From assembly GCA_003149835.1 (NCBI GenBank), contig QAMX01000054.1, forward strand, positions 9,527-17,011: a stretch of DNA of 7,485 nucleotides, read 5' to 3'. How positions within the stretch are numbered: the stretch's first letter is position 1; the number at the start of each line of letters is the position of its first letter. Shown here in pieces: positions 1-5,977 of this stretch. Under the pieces are notes generated by a model, which saw only the letters and a program-made list of their open reading frames with translations, made no database searches and had not been told where the DNA came from. This DNA comes from Clostridiales bacterium. Lineage in GTDB: Bacteria; Bacillota; Clostridia; Oscillospirales; QAMX01. A program made the translations under genes and the position numbers.

Positions 1-614
1 TTGGCAATCAGCTCTTCGGCCATCATGTTGCGCTCGGAGATCATGCGGGTATAAACCGCCTGCTCATTGTCCGAGGGGTAGTCGAGGCGCTTGACCTTGA
101 CGTCAATGACGTCAATTCCGTAAATGACGGCTTTCTCCGTCACCTGCGCGGTAATCTGGGAATAGATCTCGTTGCGCTTCGCCGCGTCGTCCATATTGAT
201 GATCTCGTCCTGCTCGATCGTACCCATTGTGGTTTTCAAAGCGTTATAGGTAATGTTATCAAGCCGCACCTCGGCTTCGACAATTGAGCCGAGCGATTTG
301 TAGAACGTCAGCGGATCGGTGATTTTCCAAAGCACATAGCTGTCCACCTGCATGGATTTGCTGTCCGAAGTGATGACGTCGCTGGGCGGAATATCATAAA
401 TCAGAACGGTTTGGGGAAATTTGATGACCGTATCGATAAACGGCAGCTTGAAATGCAGTCCCGAGGTCTTTGTCACGTCGATGATCTTGGAAAAACGGAC
501 GACGCAGGCGTACTCGTTTTCATAGACTGTAAAAAACGACGAGCCGATGACGATGAGCAGGAGGAGAACCAGCACCGGAACAATAAATTTCAGCGATTTT
601 TTGACTTTTGACAT
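1..614 (-). CDS. hflC: HflC-like SPFH-domain membrane protein (3' part missing)
   Basis: The partner of HflK in a membrane-anchored SPFH (prohibitin/stomatin-like) complex. In well-studied bacteria HflK/HflC form a cage around the FtsH protease and modulate it; no ftsH is visible here. About 204 codons are present and the frame is open to the left edge, so roughly the last third of a typical ~300-aa HflC is missing. The N-terminus is basic (MSKVKKSLK), followed by one membrane segment at about residues 10-27 (IVPVLVLLLLIVIG). The SPFH domain then begins with FFTVYENEYACVVRF and GLHFKLPF. A typical late-SPFH stretch (DVKVKRLDYP, then an Arg/Glu-rich RMISERNMMAEE) lies near the edge. I chose the ATG at 614 because an AGGAGG lies 8 nt upstream; the ATG at 620 would be only 2 nt from it. 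The gene sits 12 nt after the hflK stop, so the two form one operon. The pairing makes the identification secure. Confidence 0.9.
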   Translation of the reverse strand, partial: MSKVKKSLKFIVPVLVLLLLIVIGSSFFTVYENEYACVVRFSKIIDVTKTSGLHFKLPFIDTVIKFPQTVLIYDIPPSDVITSDSKSMQVDSYVLWKITDPLTFYKSLGSIVEAEVRLDNITYNALKTTMGTIEQDEIINMDDAAKRNEIYSQITAQVTEKAVIYGIDVIDVKVKRLDYPSDNEQAVYTRMISERNMMAEELIA

Positions 615-622
615 GTTCATAT

Positions 623-628
623 CCTCCT
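623..628 (-). promoter_or_regulatory. hflC ribosome binding site overlapping the hflK stop
   Basis: Read on the minus strand, the sequence TAGGAGG contains the hflK stop codon TAG and, overlapping it, a perfect AGGAGG Shine-Dalgarno. It decides the hflC start at 614 (spacing 8 nt) over the upstream ATG at 620 (spacing 2 nt). It also suggests that hflC translation is coupled to termination on hflK. Confidence 0.75.
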
Positions 629-1643
629 ATTCCTCGACCGGGTCGGACGGATTCACCGCCGACGGCTGCTGGCCGTTGATGAAGCTTTCAAGGGGCAGCA
701 GCTTCTGCGTGTTCCCGCCTGCGTCGATCACCAGCTTTACGCCCGGCAATGCCGCTTCAATCGCTTCAAAATACATTCTGGCCTTGGTAATCTCCTCGTT
801 GGAGACGTATTCCTCATACATGGCGTTGAACATCGCCACCTGTTTTTTCGCCTGATTCACTCTGTCCAGCTTCAAAAATTCGGCGTTCTGCCGCAGCTGG
901 TCGGCTTGGGCTTCCGCATTGGGAATCTGCGCGTTTTTGTAAGCTTCGGCGTCGTTTTTCGCCGTTTCTCCGACCTGTTTGGCGGTTTCGACGTTCTTAA
1001 AGGCCGCCTTCACTTCCTCCGTCGGCGGTTCCGCGTCCTGAATCTTGATATCCGTGAGCACGATGCCGATGTCATATTGTTCCAGCTCGGCGGTGATCAG
1101 TTCTTTCACCTCGGTCTGGATCTGGCTCTTGCCGGTTGTCAGGATGTCGTCGACATATTTGGAACCGATGACGTTGCGGATCTGGCTCTGCGCGAGGTTT
1201 TTCAGAACCGTTCCCGGATTCTGGGAGGAGTAGAGATATTTTGCGGCGTTGGAGATCTTATACTCGATGAAGAAATCGACGTTGACGATGTTAAAGTCCC
1301 CGGAAATCATTTTCGACTCGTTCTCTATGGTTTGATAATCGCCCATCTGGGCTGCGTCAGATCGGTATCCGAGCTCGATTTTGTGATATACGTTGACGTC
1401 GACGAGCTGCACTTTTTGAATACCGAACGGCAGCTTGAAGTGGATGCCCGCATCGGCCGTACCGGTGACCTTGCCAAACGTCGTGATGACGGCTTGCTGC
1501 TTGTCGTTGACGGTAAACCAGCAGGTCGACAGCACAAGAATGGCCAGAAGCGCGATCACGGCGATGATCACGATCCTCTTGATCTTTTTGGGATCCATGT
1601 TTTTAAAGTCGCCGTTGAATTTGAAATCGGATGAAAAGCCCAT
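627..1643 (-). CDS. hflK: HflK-like SPFH-domain membrane protein
   Basis: The 338-aa partner of HflC in the SPFH complex, expected to be anchored in the cytoplasmic membrane and to modulate the FtsH protease (known for the family, not shown here). One membrane segment spans about residues 24-42 (IVIIAVIALLAILVLSTCW). The SPFH core follows, with VNDKQQAVITTFGKV and GIHFKLPFGIQKV. The characteristic DIKIQDAEPPTEEVKAAF segment comes next, then a long Ala/Gln/Glu-rich coiled-coil region and an HflK-like tail (EAALPGVKLVIDAGG, LLPLESF). It lacks the long Gly-rich N-terminal extension of proteobacterial HflK, hence its shorter length. The ATG at 1643 has an AAGGAG five nt upstream. It is the first gene of the hflK-hflC operon; its promoter is at 1870-1898, beyond a MITE-like insertion in the leader. 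Confidence 0.92.
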   Translation of the reverse strand: MGFSSDFKFNGDFKNMDPKKIKRIVIIAVIALLAILVLSTCWFTVNDKQQAVITTFGKVTGTADAGIHFKLPFGIQKVQLVDVNVYHKIELGYRSDAAQMGDYQTIENESKMISGDFNIVNVDFFIEYKISNAAKYLYSSQNPGTVLKNLAQSQIRNVIGSKYVDDILTTGKSQIQTEVKELITAELEQYDIGIVLTDIKIQDAEPPTEEVKAAFKNVETAKQVGETAKNDAEAYKNAQIPNAEAQADQLRQNAEFLKLDRVNQAKKQVAMFNAMYEEYVSNEEITKARMYFEAIEAALPGVKLVIDAGGNTQKLLPLESFINGQQPSAVNPSDPVEE

Positions 1644-1657
1644 ATGTTCTCCTTTTC

Positions 1658-1668
1658 TTGTCGTTTAT
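1658..1668. repeat. 11-bp direct repeat, left copy (target-site duplication)
   Basis: TTGTCGTTTAT, identical to the copy at 1842-1852. The match is exactly 11 bp and does not extend at either end. The two copies abut the outer ends of the terminal inverted repeats of the element between them, as expected for a duplication made on insertion. Confidence 0.8.
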
Positions 1669-1841
1669 TAGGCGATTGTAAAACTCTCGCTTTCCCATTC
1701 AAATTCGTTTTTGAGGCGGCTTTGCCACCTCAAAAACTCGACTTTGGCGAGCAAAGCGAGCCCTCGCGCCAGCCAAACGAGCGCAGCGAGTGCGATCAGC
1801 GTGAGTCTCTCGATTGGAAAACGCAGTTTTACAATCGACTA
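1669..1841. mobile_element. MITE-like element, 173 bp, in the hflKC leader
   Basis: A short non-coding element whose ends are inverted repeats: TAGGCGATTGTAAAACT at 1669-1685 and, at 1825-1841, a sequence whose reverse complement is TAGTCGATTGTAAAACT (16 of 17 identical). Looser complementarity continues inward for about 13 more bases (CGCTTTCCCATTC against CGTTTTCCAATC). Exact 11-bp direct repeats flank it. Inside are a 14-bp-stem hairpin (1707-1737) and three degenerate CGAGC-n2-AGCGAG-like motifs. No transposase is encoded, so it would have to be moved in trans by an autonomous element. The 11-bp duplication resembles that of some IS4-type elements, but the family is unknown. Removing the element plus one repeat restores a leader of about 36 nt between promoter and hflK, which supports recent insertion. 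A REP-like structural element is the alternative, but it would not explain the flanking duplication. Confidence 0.75.
1707..1737. repeat. Hairpin inside the MITE-like element
   Basis: A 14-bp arm at 1707-1720 (GTTTTTGAGGCGGC) pairs with 1724-1737 around a TTT loop, with a single C/A mismatch. Neither strand has a U-tract after the stem, so it does not look like an intrinsic terminator. In the hflKC transcript it would fold within the 5' leader. Confidence 0.7.
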
Positions 1842-1852
1842 TTGTCGTTTAT
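1842..1852. repeat. 11-bp direct repeat, right copy (target-site duplication)
   Basis: TTGTCGTTTAT, the second copy of the direct repeat flanking the MITE-like element. It begins immediately after the right terminal inverted repeat. Confidence 0.8.
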
Positions 1853-1869
1853 GAATTCAGCGCGAAAGT

Positions 1870-1898
1870 ATTATAACACAGTTTTGTCCCCACTTCAA
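1870..1898 (-). promoter_or_regulatory. Sigma-A-type promoter of hflK-hflC
   Basis: On the minus strand, TTGAAG (1893-1898) and TATAAT (1870-1875) are separated by exactly 17 bp, with an extended -10 TGn just upstream of TATAAT. Transcription would start near 1863. The leader to hflK is now about 220 nt because of the MITE-like insertion; without it the leader would be about 36 nt. Confidence 0.8.
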
Positions 1899-1951
1899 CA
1901 ACAATCTGCGATACCGCGATTCAAATCACAGCAGAAGCGGCCGCGCGACGC

Positions 1952-1999
1952 TTTGAAAAAAAGCAAACGCCTTTCCGATTGGGAAAGGCGTTTGCTTTT
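1952..1999 (-). terminator. Intrinsic terminator of the tRNA operon
   Basis: A perfect 18-bp stem (1959-1976 with 1982-1999, containing GCAAACGCCTTTCC) closes a 5-nt loop. On the minus strand it is followed by a run of seven T. It lies 10 nt after the encoded CCA of tRNA-Gly, so it ends the tRNA transcript. It also insulates the hflKC promoter about 55 bp further on. On the plus strand there are only four T, within the stem. Confidence 0.92.
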
Positions 2000-2009
2000 C
2001 AGAACGATA

Positions 2010-2085
2010 TGGAGCGGATTACGAGGCTCGAACTCGCTACCTCCACCTTGGCAAGGTGGCGCTCTACCAGATGAGCTAAATCCGC
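2010..2085 (-). tRNA. tRNA-Gly (GCC)
   Basis: A complete 76-nt cloverleaf including the encoded CCA. Acceptor GCGGATT pairs with AATCCGC. The D arm is GCTC/GAGC. The anticodon stem CCACC/GGTGG holds the loop TTGCCAA (anticodon GCC), and the T loop is TTCGAGC. The discriminator is U, as usual for bacterial glycine tRNA. It is the last gene of the tRNA operon, 3 nt after tRNA-Phe and 10 nt before the terminator stem-loop region. Confidence 0.97.
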
Positions 2086-2088
2086 GTT

Positions 2089-2164
2089 TGGTGCCTCCGG
2101 TCGGAATCGAACCAACGACACGGGGATTTTCAGTCCCCTGCTCTACCAACTGAGCTACAGAGGC
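2089..2164 (-). tRNA. tRNA-Phe (GAA)
   Basis: A complete 76-nt cloverleaf with encoded CCA and discriminator A. Acceptor GCCTCTG pairs with CGGAGGC (one G-U). The anticodon stem GGGGA/TCCCC holds the loop CTGAAAA (anticodon GAA), and the T loop is TTCGATT. It is the third gene of the tRNA operon. Confidence 0.97.
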
Positions 2165-2171
2165 ATATAAC

Positions 2172-2187
2172 GACAGAGAACTCTGTC
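2172..2187. repeat. Short perfect palindrome in the Asp-Phe tRNA spacer
   Basis: GACAGAG and CTCTGTC are separated by two bases, between tRNA-Asp and tRNA-Phe. It would form a small hairpin in the polycistronic tRNA precursor. No U-tract follows it, so it is more likely a processing or spacer structure than a terminator. Confidence 0.5.
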
Positions 2188-2197
2188 ATTACATAAA

Positions 2198-2275
2198 TGG
2201 CGACCCGGAAGGGGCTCGAACCCTCGACCTCTAGCGTGACAGGCTAGCGTTCTAAACCAACTGAACTACCGGGCC
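2198..2275 (-). tRNA. tRNA-Asp (GTC)
   Basis: A complete 78-nt cloverleaf with encoded CCA and discriminator G. Acceptor GGCCCGG pairs with CCGGGTC (one G-U). The anticodon stem CTAGC/GCTAG holds the loop CTGTCAC (anticodon GTC), and the T loop is TTCGAGC. The D loop (GTTGGTTTA) has one more T than the usual GGTTA form, which accounts for the extra nucleotide. It is the second gene of the tRNA operon. Confidence 0.96.
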
Positions 2276-2301
2276 GTATCGGGGAATCACAAGGGAAAAT
2301 C

Positions 2302-2377
2302 TGGTGGGGACAACAGGACTCGAACCTGTGACCCCTTGCTTGTAAGGCAAGTGCTCTACCAGCTGAGCTATACCCCC
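2302..2377 (-). tRNA. tRNA-Val (TAC)
   Basis: A complete 76-nt cloverleaf with encoded CCA and discriminator A. Acceptor GGGGGTA pairs with TGTCCCC through two G-U pairs. The anticodon stem CTTGC/GCAAG holds the loop CTTACAA (anticodon TAC), and the T loop is TTCGAGT. It is the first gene of the operon, about 30 nt from the predicted transcription start. Confidence 0.97.
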
Positions 2378-2413
2378 GCGATTGACGGTCACAAAACACA
2401 AGCGACGTTAGAT

Positions 2414-2442
2414 ATTATACAGGAAGATCCTCGATTTGTCAA
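2414..2442 (-). promoter_or_regulatory. Consensus promoter of the tRNA operon
   Basis: On the minus strand, a perfect TTGACA (2437-2442) and a perfect TATAAT (2414-2419) are separated by exactly 17 bp. Transcription should begin near 2407. A full-consensus promoter fits the high output expected of a stable-RNA operon (Val-Asp-Phe-Gly). The stretch between it and the glycosidase stop (2443-2622) contains no gene and no clear terminator that I can see. Confidence 0.93.
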
Positions 2443-2622
2443 GCCCTTTTTTCGCGGTTTTCCATTTTTTTCGTATGAGCGTCTTGCCGTCGCGCTGAGC
2501 TGTCATATGCTGTCGCTCAAAATCCATCTCATGTTCATAGAAATGGTCAAACGCTGTATGCCGGCGGAGACGGGCTGTACGCAAAATTCCATCGTTTCCC
2601 GGCTTTACGGCCGCCGCAGAAA

Positions 2623-3735
2623 TCAGCGAAACGCCTCGCCGATCGCCTCATAGGCGGGCTTATGCGTGCCGTCTGCGCGCGTAATCCCCCACGCCGTCTC
2701 GCATGGACAGTCGTCTTCCCCGCAGGTGAAGCAGGTTTTGGAATCCTGCCAGCAGTAGATCACCGCGCCCGCCAAATGCGGATGCGCCGTCAGCTTCGGC
2801 AGCAGGGTCCGGTAAAACTCGGCCTGTCCCTCCTCCGTATGCGGGAGGTCGCCCTTGTACCACCATTTTTTGAGCAGATGCGTAAACCCTCCGCGCGCAT
2901 AATCCGCTTTATCCGCCGGCGCGCAGCGCCGGCCGACGATTTTCATCGGCTCGGGCATGGTTTCGATAAATTCGTCTGCGCGCGCGAGCATATCCTGCAT
3001 ATCTGCAAAGCCGCGCGCGTTCAGATAAGCGAGAATCTCGGCCTCATGGTTTTCGATGGATTCGCCGAAAGAAGCAAAGCCGAATTCCATCAGAATGACC
3101 GGCAGCTTCGTCATCCCGTATACGCGGTCGATCTCACCGGCATAGCTGTCCACCCCGCCCTCGCCCCATGTGCCGGCGTAGCAGTCGAGACCGATATAAT
3201 CGCTTCCGCCGGTATCGGCTTCAATCCCGGCGCACAGCGGCAGCCACTGCTCGCAGCAGCTGTTATGTCCCACCGCTCCGGCAGGGTCGCCGCGCCGCAC
3301 GCCGTTGGTGCAGGCGACAATAAAACGTACCGACTCCTCCTCCGTCAGAGGCGCGCGAAATTGCAGAACGTGCATTTCATTGGTGATCTGCCAGCAGCGA
3401 ACCATTCCGGACAGCTCTCCGGCGAGCCGCGCGCAGATCTCTTCCGCCTGTTTCAGGCCCTGCTCTGTCCGCACATCTGCGCCGTGCGCGATAAAATCGC
3501 GCGGGTACGGCGTAATGCCGACGGTATAGATCCCCTTCTCGGCGTAATACGCACAGGCGTCGCGGTAAGCGCGAAAGGCCGGCGTGGCGCTGCCGTCGCC
3601 GTCATACGGATACGGGATATCGCGCCGAACCCAGCGTACGCCGATATTCAACAGTCCCTCTCTGTCGCTGCCCGGATGACAAATTCCCTTGATAAACCCG
3701 CCTGTTTTCGCATAAATTCCGCTCAAATCGGCCAT
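2623..3735 (-). CDS. Glycoside hydrolase-like TIM-barrel protein (clan GH-A type)
   Basis: A 370-aa protein, probably a cytoplasmic glycosidase since no signal peptide is visible. Its motifs fit a clan GH-A (beta/alpha)8 barrel: an early strand GVRWVRRDIPY (about 33-43); WQITNEMH, with Asn119-Glu120 as candidate acid/base; VILMEFG, with Glu217 as candidate nucleophile; and a late-strand aromatic in AVIYCWQD (Trp329). The exact GH family and substrate cannot be told from this. Odd feature: directly after the Trp329 strand is a cysteine cluster, C335-x2-C338-x4-C343-x-C345, which could bind a metal. I chose the ATG at 3735 because AGGTGA lies 5 nt upstream; a GTG at 3744 would overlap that site. 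It starts 60 nt after hslO on the same strand and may be read through from it. No convincing terminator follows. Confidence 0.75.
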   Translation of the reverse strand: MADLSGIYAKTGGFIKGICHPGSDREGLLNIGVRWVRRDIPYPYDGDGSATPAFRAYRDACAYYAEKGIYTVGITPYPRDFIAHGADVRTEQGLKQAEEICARLAGELSGMVRCWQITNEMHVLQFRAPLTEEESVRFIVACTNGVRRGDPAGAVGHNSCCEQWLPLCAGIEADTGGSDYIGLDCYAGTWGEGGVDSYAGEIDRVYGMTKLPVILMEFGFASFGESIENHEAEILAYLNARGFADMQDMLARADEFIETMPEPMKIVGRRCAPADKADYARGGFTHLLKKWWYKGDLPHTEEGQAEFYRTLLPKLTAHPHLAGAVIYCWQDSKTCFTCGEDDCPCETAWGITRADGTHKPAYEAIGEAFR

Positions 3736-3795
3736 TTTTATCACCTTTTTTATATTGTCCGCACTAAGGCGCGGCAGTGGGCTTCTCCGTCCGTT

Positions 3796-4668
3796 TTACT
3801 CCTGAATCATCGCGAGAACGTCGTCGATCGACACATGATAGACCTTGTCGCAGAAATGGCAGGCGACCTCGGCCTCCTTGCCTTCGGCCGCCAGCTGTTC
3901 AAGCTCGCTGCGGCCGAGGCTGATGAGCATCTCGCGGACGCGCGTCTCCGAACAGCGGCATCGGTACCCTGTCTCCCGCACCTTGACAACGCTGCCGAAG
4001 CTGCCTTTCAGCGCCGCCGCCGCGATATCCTCCGCGCTCATGCCTGAATCCAGCATCTGCGTCACCGGCGGCAGAGCGGCAATATCCTTTTCAACCCGTG
4101 CGACGACTTCCTCGTCGGCGCCCGGCAGCAGCGACAGGATAAAGCCTCCGGCGGCCCGAACCGTCCGATCTCTGTCGACGAGCACGCCGAGCGCGCAGAC
4201 GCCGGGCTGCTGCTCGCTGTGATAGAGATACTGCGTAATATCCTCGGCGATCTCGCCGGAAACGAGGTCGACCATGCCGATATACGGCTCTTTCATGCCC
4301 AAATCCTTGATCACCGTCAGCGTCCCCGCGCCGACTGCGCCGCCGACGTCGAGCTTTCCCTTTGCGTTCAGCGGCAATTCCACGTCTCCCCGCTGGATAC
4401 AGCCGCGGCAATACCCTTCCCCGTCCGAAACGGCGATCACGGCGCCGCAGGGCCCGTCGCCCGACAGCCGCAGCGTTACGGAAAACTGATCGTCCTTTAA
4501 GTCTGCGCCCATAATAGACGCGGCGACCAGCAGACGGCCGAGCACGGCCGTCGTCGTCGGCGTCAGCCCGTGATAGCGCCGCGCCTGTTCTACGGCGTTT
4601 TTCATATCGGCGACGGTAATCCGCACCATTCCATCGCCGCTGAGCGCATGTATAATTCTGTCGTTCAT
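3796..4668 (-). CDS. hslO: Hsp33 redox-regulated chaperone
   Basis: A 290-aa Hsp33, a cytoplasmic holdase chaperone activated by oxidation. The N-terminal domain starts MNDRIIHALSGDGMVRITV and includes ARRYHGLTPTTTAVLGRLL and GMKEPYIGMVDLVSGEIAEDI, all typical of the family. The C-terminal zinc redox switch is intact: C237-x-C239, a 30-residue linker, then C270-x2-C273. Three extra cysteines lie near residues 74, 87 and 90. Length is as expected for the family. I chose the ATG at 4668, where GAGGAG lies 8 nt upstream and the family N-terminus begins; the frame stays open 36 codons further up but that part does not resemble Hsp33. It follows the methyltransferase after a 163-nt gap that holds a possible tiny upstream ORF, and no clear promoter of its own is visible there. 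Confidence 0.95.
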   Translation of the reverse strand: MNDRIIHALSGDGMVRITVADMKNAVEQARRYHGLTPTTTAVLGRLLVAASIMGADLKDDQFSVTLRLSGDGPCGAVIAVSDGEGYCRGCIQRGDVELPLNAKGKLDVGGAVGAGTLTVIKDLGMKEPYIGMVDLVSGEIAEDITQYLYHSEQQPGVCALGVLVDRDRTVRAAGGFILSLLPGADEEVVARVEKDIAALPPVTQMLDSGMSAEDIAAAALKGSFGSVVKVRETGYRCRCSETRVREMLISLGRSELEQLAAEGKEAEVACHFCDKVYHVSIDDVLAMIQE

Positions 4669-4682
4669 CCAGTGTTCTCCTC

Positions 4683-4706
4683 TCAGTATGCGGAAACGGC
4701 CGGCAT
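4683..4706 (-). other. Possible 7-codon upstream ORF before hslO
   Basis: ATG followed by six codons and TGA (MPAVSAY), with a strong GGAGGAG at 4709-4715. Its stop lies 14 nt before the hslO start and directly abuts the hslO Shine-Dalgarno (TGAGAGGAG). The same frame is open further up to a GTG at 4784 (33 codons) that has no good ribosome binding site. The rest of the 163-nt gap (4669-4831) shows no clear promoter or terminator. The ORF could be a leader peptide coupled to hslO, or chance. Confidence 0.25.
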
Positions 4707-4831
4707 TTCTCCTCCATGCTCCGCGAATCCAAATAAACGTTGGGCGCTTTCCGCCCGGCCGCCGCCATAGGCGCAAACTTTCACATGCCGCGCAAAGCCC
4801 CGTTCAATGCAGTCAGCCGTTTTTTCAGCCG

Positions 4832-5584
4832 TCAGGAACGCGCGAGCCGGCGCGCCACCACAAAGATTCTGCCGTCGTCAGGCCGAGGCGGCCGCGTTTC
4901 CAGTTCGCCGTAAACCGCTTCCACGCGCATTTGCGCCTTTTCAAGCGCCGCTTCCAGCTCCTGCATGGTATGTGCGCGCTCGACATGCCGTTCCGTAAAC
5001 CGCTCATATCGATTTTGATCTTGATATACAAAAAAATCGAGATAATAATCCATCAGGCGCTGTGCGGCGTCATAGTCCGCCTGCCAGACGCAGAAGCAAT
5101 CCTCATTTTCACGGACGAACGCCTGCATGTCGATGGCGCGGAACTTCGCGTCGGTGTTTACATCGAAGATAAACAGGCCGCCGTCGTTGAGAAAAAGGCC
5201 GATGCGCGCAAACGCCGCTTCAAGCGCGGCGGGCGTCGAGAGATAGTTGACGCTGTCGAGCGCACAGACGACGGCGTCAACCGTCCCGTAGAGGTCCAGC
5301 GATTCCATTCGCTGCCGCAAAAAAAGCGGCGGCGGCGAAAGCAGCGCCGTTTTTTCCGCGGCAACGGCGAGCATATCCTCCGACCCGTCGACGCCGATCA
5401 TCTCATAGCCCGCCTCGGCCAGCAGCTTGGTCAGACTGCCCGTACCGCAGGCAAGGTCGAGCACCAGCTTCGGCCGTACCTGAAATCGGTCAAACAGGGA
5501 CACGAGATACTCCGCCCACGCCCTGTACGGGACGTCGCCCGTAAAAGCGTCGTAAAATTGCGCCATCACGGAATATCTGTTCAT
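4832..5584 (-). CDS. Class I SAM-dependent methyltransferase
   Basis: A 250-aa protein with a Rossmann-type methyltransferase fold that would transfer a methyl group from S-adenosylmethionine. The N-terminus (YSVMAQFYDAFTGDVPYRAWAEYL) is typical of small Firmicute methyltransferases of the YqeM-like type. Motif I is VLDLACGTGS (41-50), the acidic ribose-binding position is Asp66 in GVDGS, then DAVVCALDSVNYL and a post-motif strand GGLFIFDVNT. The substrate cannot be inferred. The ATG at 5584 overlaps the yerC stop by one base (TGATG) and has GGGGAG 5 nt upstream, so translation is probably coupled to yerC. A GTG one codon earlier is also possible. Confidence 0.85.
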   Translation of the reverse strand: MNRYSVMAQFYDAFTGDVPYRAWAEYLVSLFDRFQVRPKLVLDLACGTGSLTKLLAEAGYEMIGVDGSEDMLAVAAEKTALLSPPPLFLRQRMESLDLYGTVDAVVCALDSVNYLSTPAALEAAFARIGLFLNDGGLFIFDVNTDAKFRAIDMQAFVRENEDCFCVWQADYDAAQRLMDYYLDFFVYQDQNRYERFTERHVERAHTMQELEAALEKAQMRVEAVYGELETRPPRPDDGRIFVVARRLARS

Positions 5585-5883
5585 CACTGCTCCCCTTTTT
5601 GCTTCATCCGTTCGAGAACGATGTGGTATCCGTCCGACCCGTACAGCAGGCAGCGGTTGACGCGGCTGATCGTCGCCGTTGAGGCCCCGGTCTCAGCGAC
5701 GATTTTGCTGTACTGCTCGCCTTTATCGAGCAGCTCGGCGACTTGGAGCCGTTGAAGCATCGCTTTCATCTCGTTGACCGTACAGATATCTTCAAAAAAG
5801 GCACAGACCTCGTCCTCCGTCTTCAAGGAAAGAATCGCCCGAAACAATTCGTCGAAATGCATGCTTTTCATTTTTTCATTCAT
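5584..5883 (-). CDS. yerC: YerC/YecD-family TrpR-related regulator
   Basis: A 99-aa all-helical protein of the YerC/YecD family, which is related to the Trp repressor and probably binds DNA; its ligand and targets are not established. Family features are FDELFRAILSLKTEDEVCAFFEDICTVNEMKAMLQRLQVAELL (residues 10-52, given here as key stretches FDELFRAILSL and FFEDICTVNEM) and a helix-turn-helix at about 58-79 (YSKIVAETGASTATISRVNR). I chose the ATG at 5883, which gives the usual ~100-aa length and has AAGGAG about 10 nt upstream. The frame is open to 6024 but crosses the predicted promoter. It is the first gene of the operon and overlaps the methyltransferase by one base. Confidence 0.85.
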   Translation of the reverse strand: MNEKMKSMHFDELFRAILSLKTEDEVCAFFEDICTVNEMKAMLQRLQVAELLDKGEQYSKIVAETGASTATISRVNRCLLYGSDGYHIVLERMKQKGEQ

Positions 5884-5931
5884 CAGTCGGTTACTCCTTG
5901 CTCCGTTTTCGGCGCGTTTTACAATAACTAT

Positions 5932-5960
5932 ATTATACACGCTTTCACGGCCTTTTTCAA
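5932..5960 (-). promoter_or_regulatory. Sigma-A-type promoter of the yerC operon
   Basis: On the minus strand, TTGAAA (5955-5960) and a perfect TATAAT (5932-5937) are separated by 17 bp. Transcription would start near 5925, about 40 nt before the yerC ATG at 5883. This placement rules out translation starts above it. Confidence 0.85.
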
Positions 5961-5977
5961 GCGAATCGCGCGCAGCG

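Noticed and set aside
906..1634. Plus-strand open frame of 242 codons opposite hflK
   Set aside because: Mirror of the hflK coding sequence with no recognisable domain or ribosome binding site.
1707..1737. Hairpin as an attenuator or terminator in the hflKC leader
   Set aside because: The stem is strong but no U-tract follows on either strand. It is better explained as internal structure of the inserted element.
1644..2153. Plus-strand open frame of 169 codons
   Set aside because: It runs through the MITE-like element, the hflKC promoter, the terminator and two tRNA genes, so it cannot be a real protein gene.
2580..2622. GC-rich CGGC/GCCG hairpin after the glycosidase stop as a terminator
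   Set aside because: Only about 4 bp of stem and no T-run follows on the minus strand.
2662..4047. Long plus-strand open frame (461 codons) opposite the glycosidase and the end of hslO
   Set aside because: Antisense to two genes with clear family motifs; GC-rich third positions commonly keep the opposite strand open. Its translation resembles no family I know and crosses both genes and their gap.
4669..4776. Longer hslO start with 36 extra codons
   Set aside because: The extension is Arg-rich, unlike any Hsp33 N-terminus, while the ATG at 4668 has a good ribosome binding site and the family's first residues.
4688..5755. Long plus-strand open frame (355 codons) opposite the methyltransferase
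   Set aside because: Antisense shadow: Arg/His/Pro-rich composition, no recognisable domain, and it overlaps methyltransferase, yerC and hslO leader.
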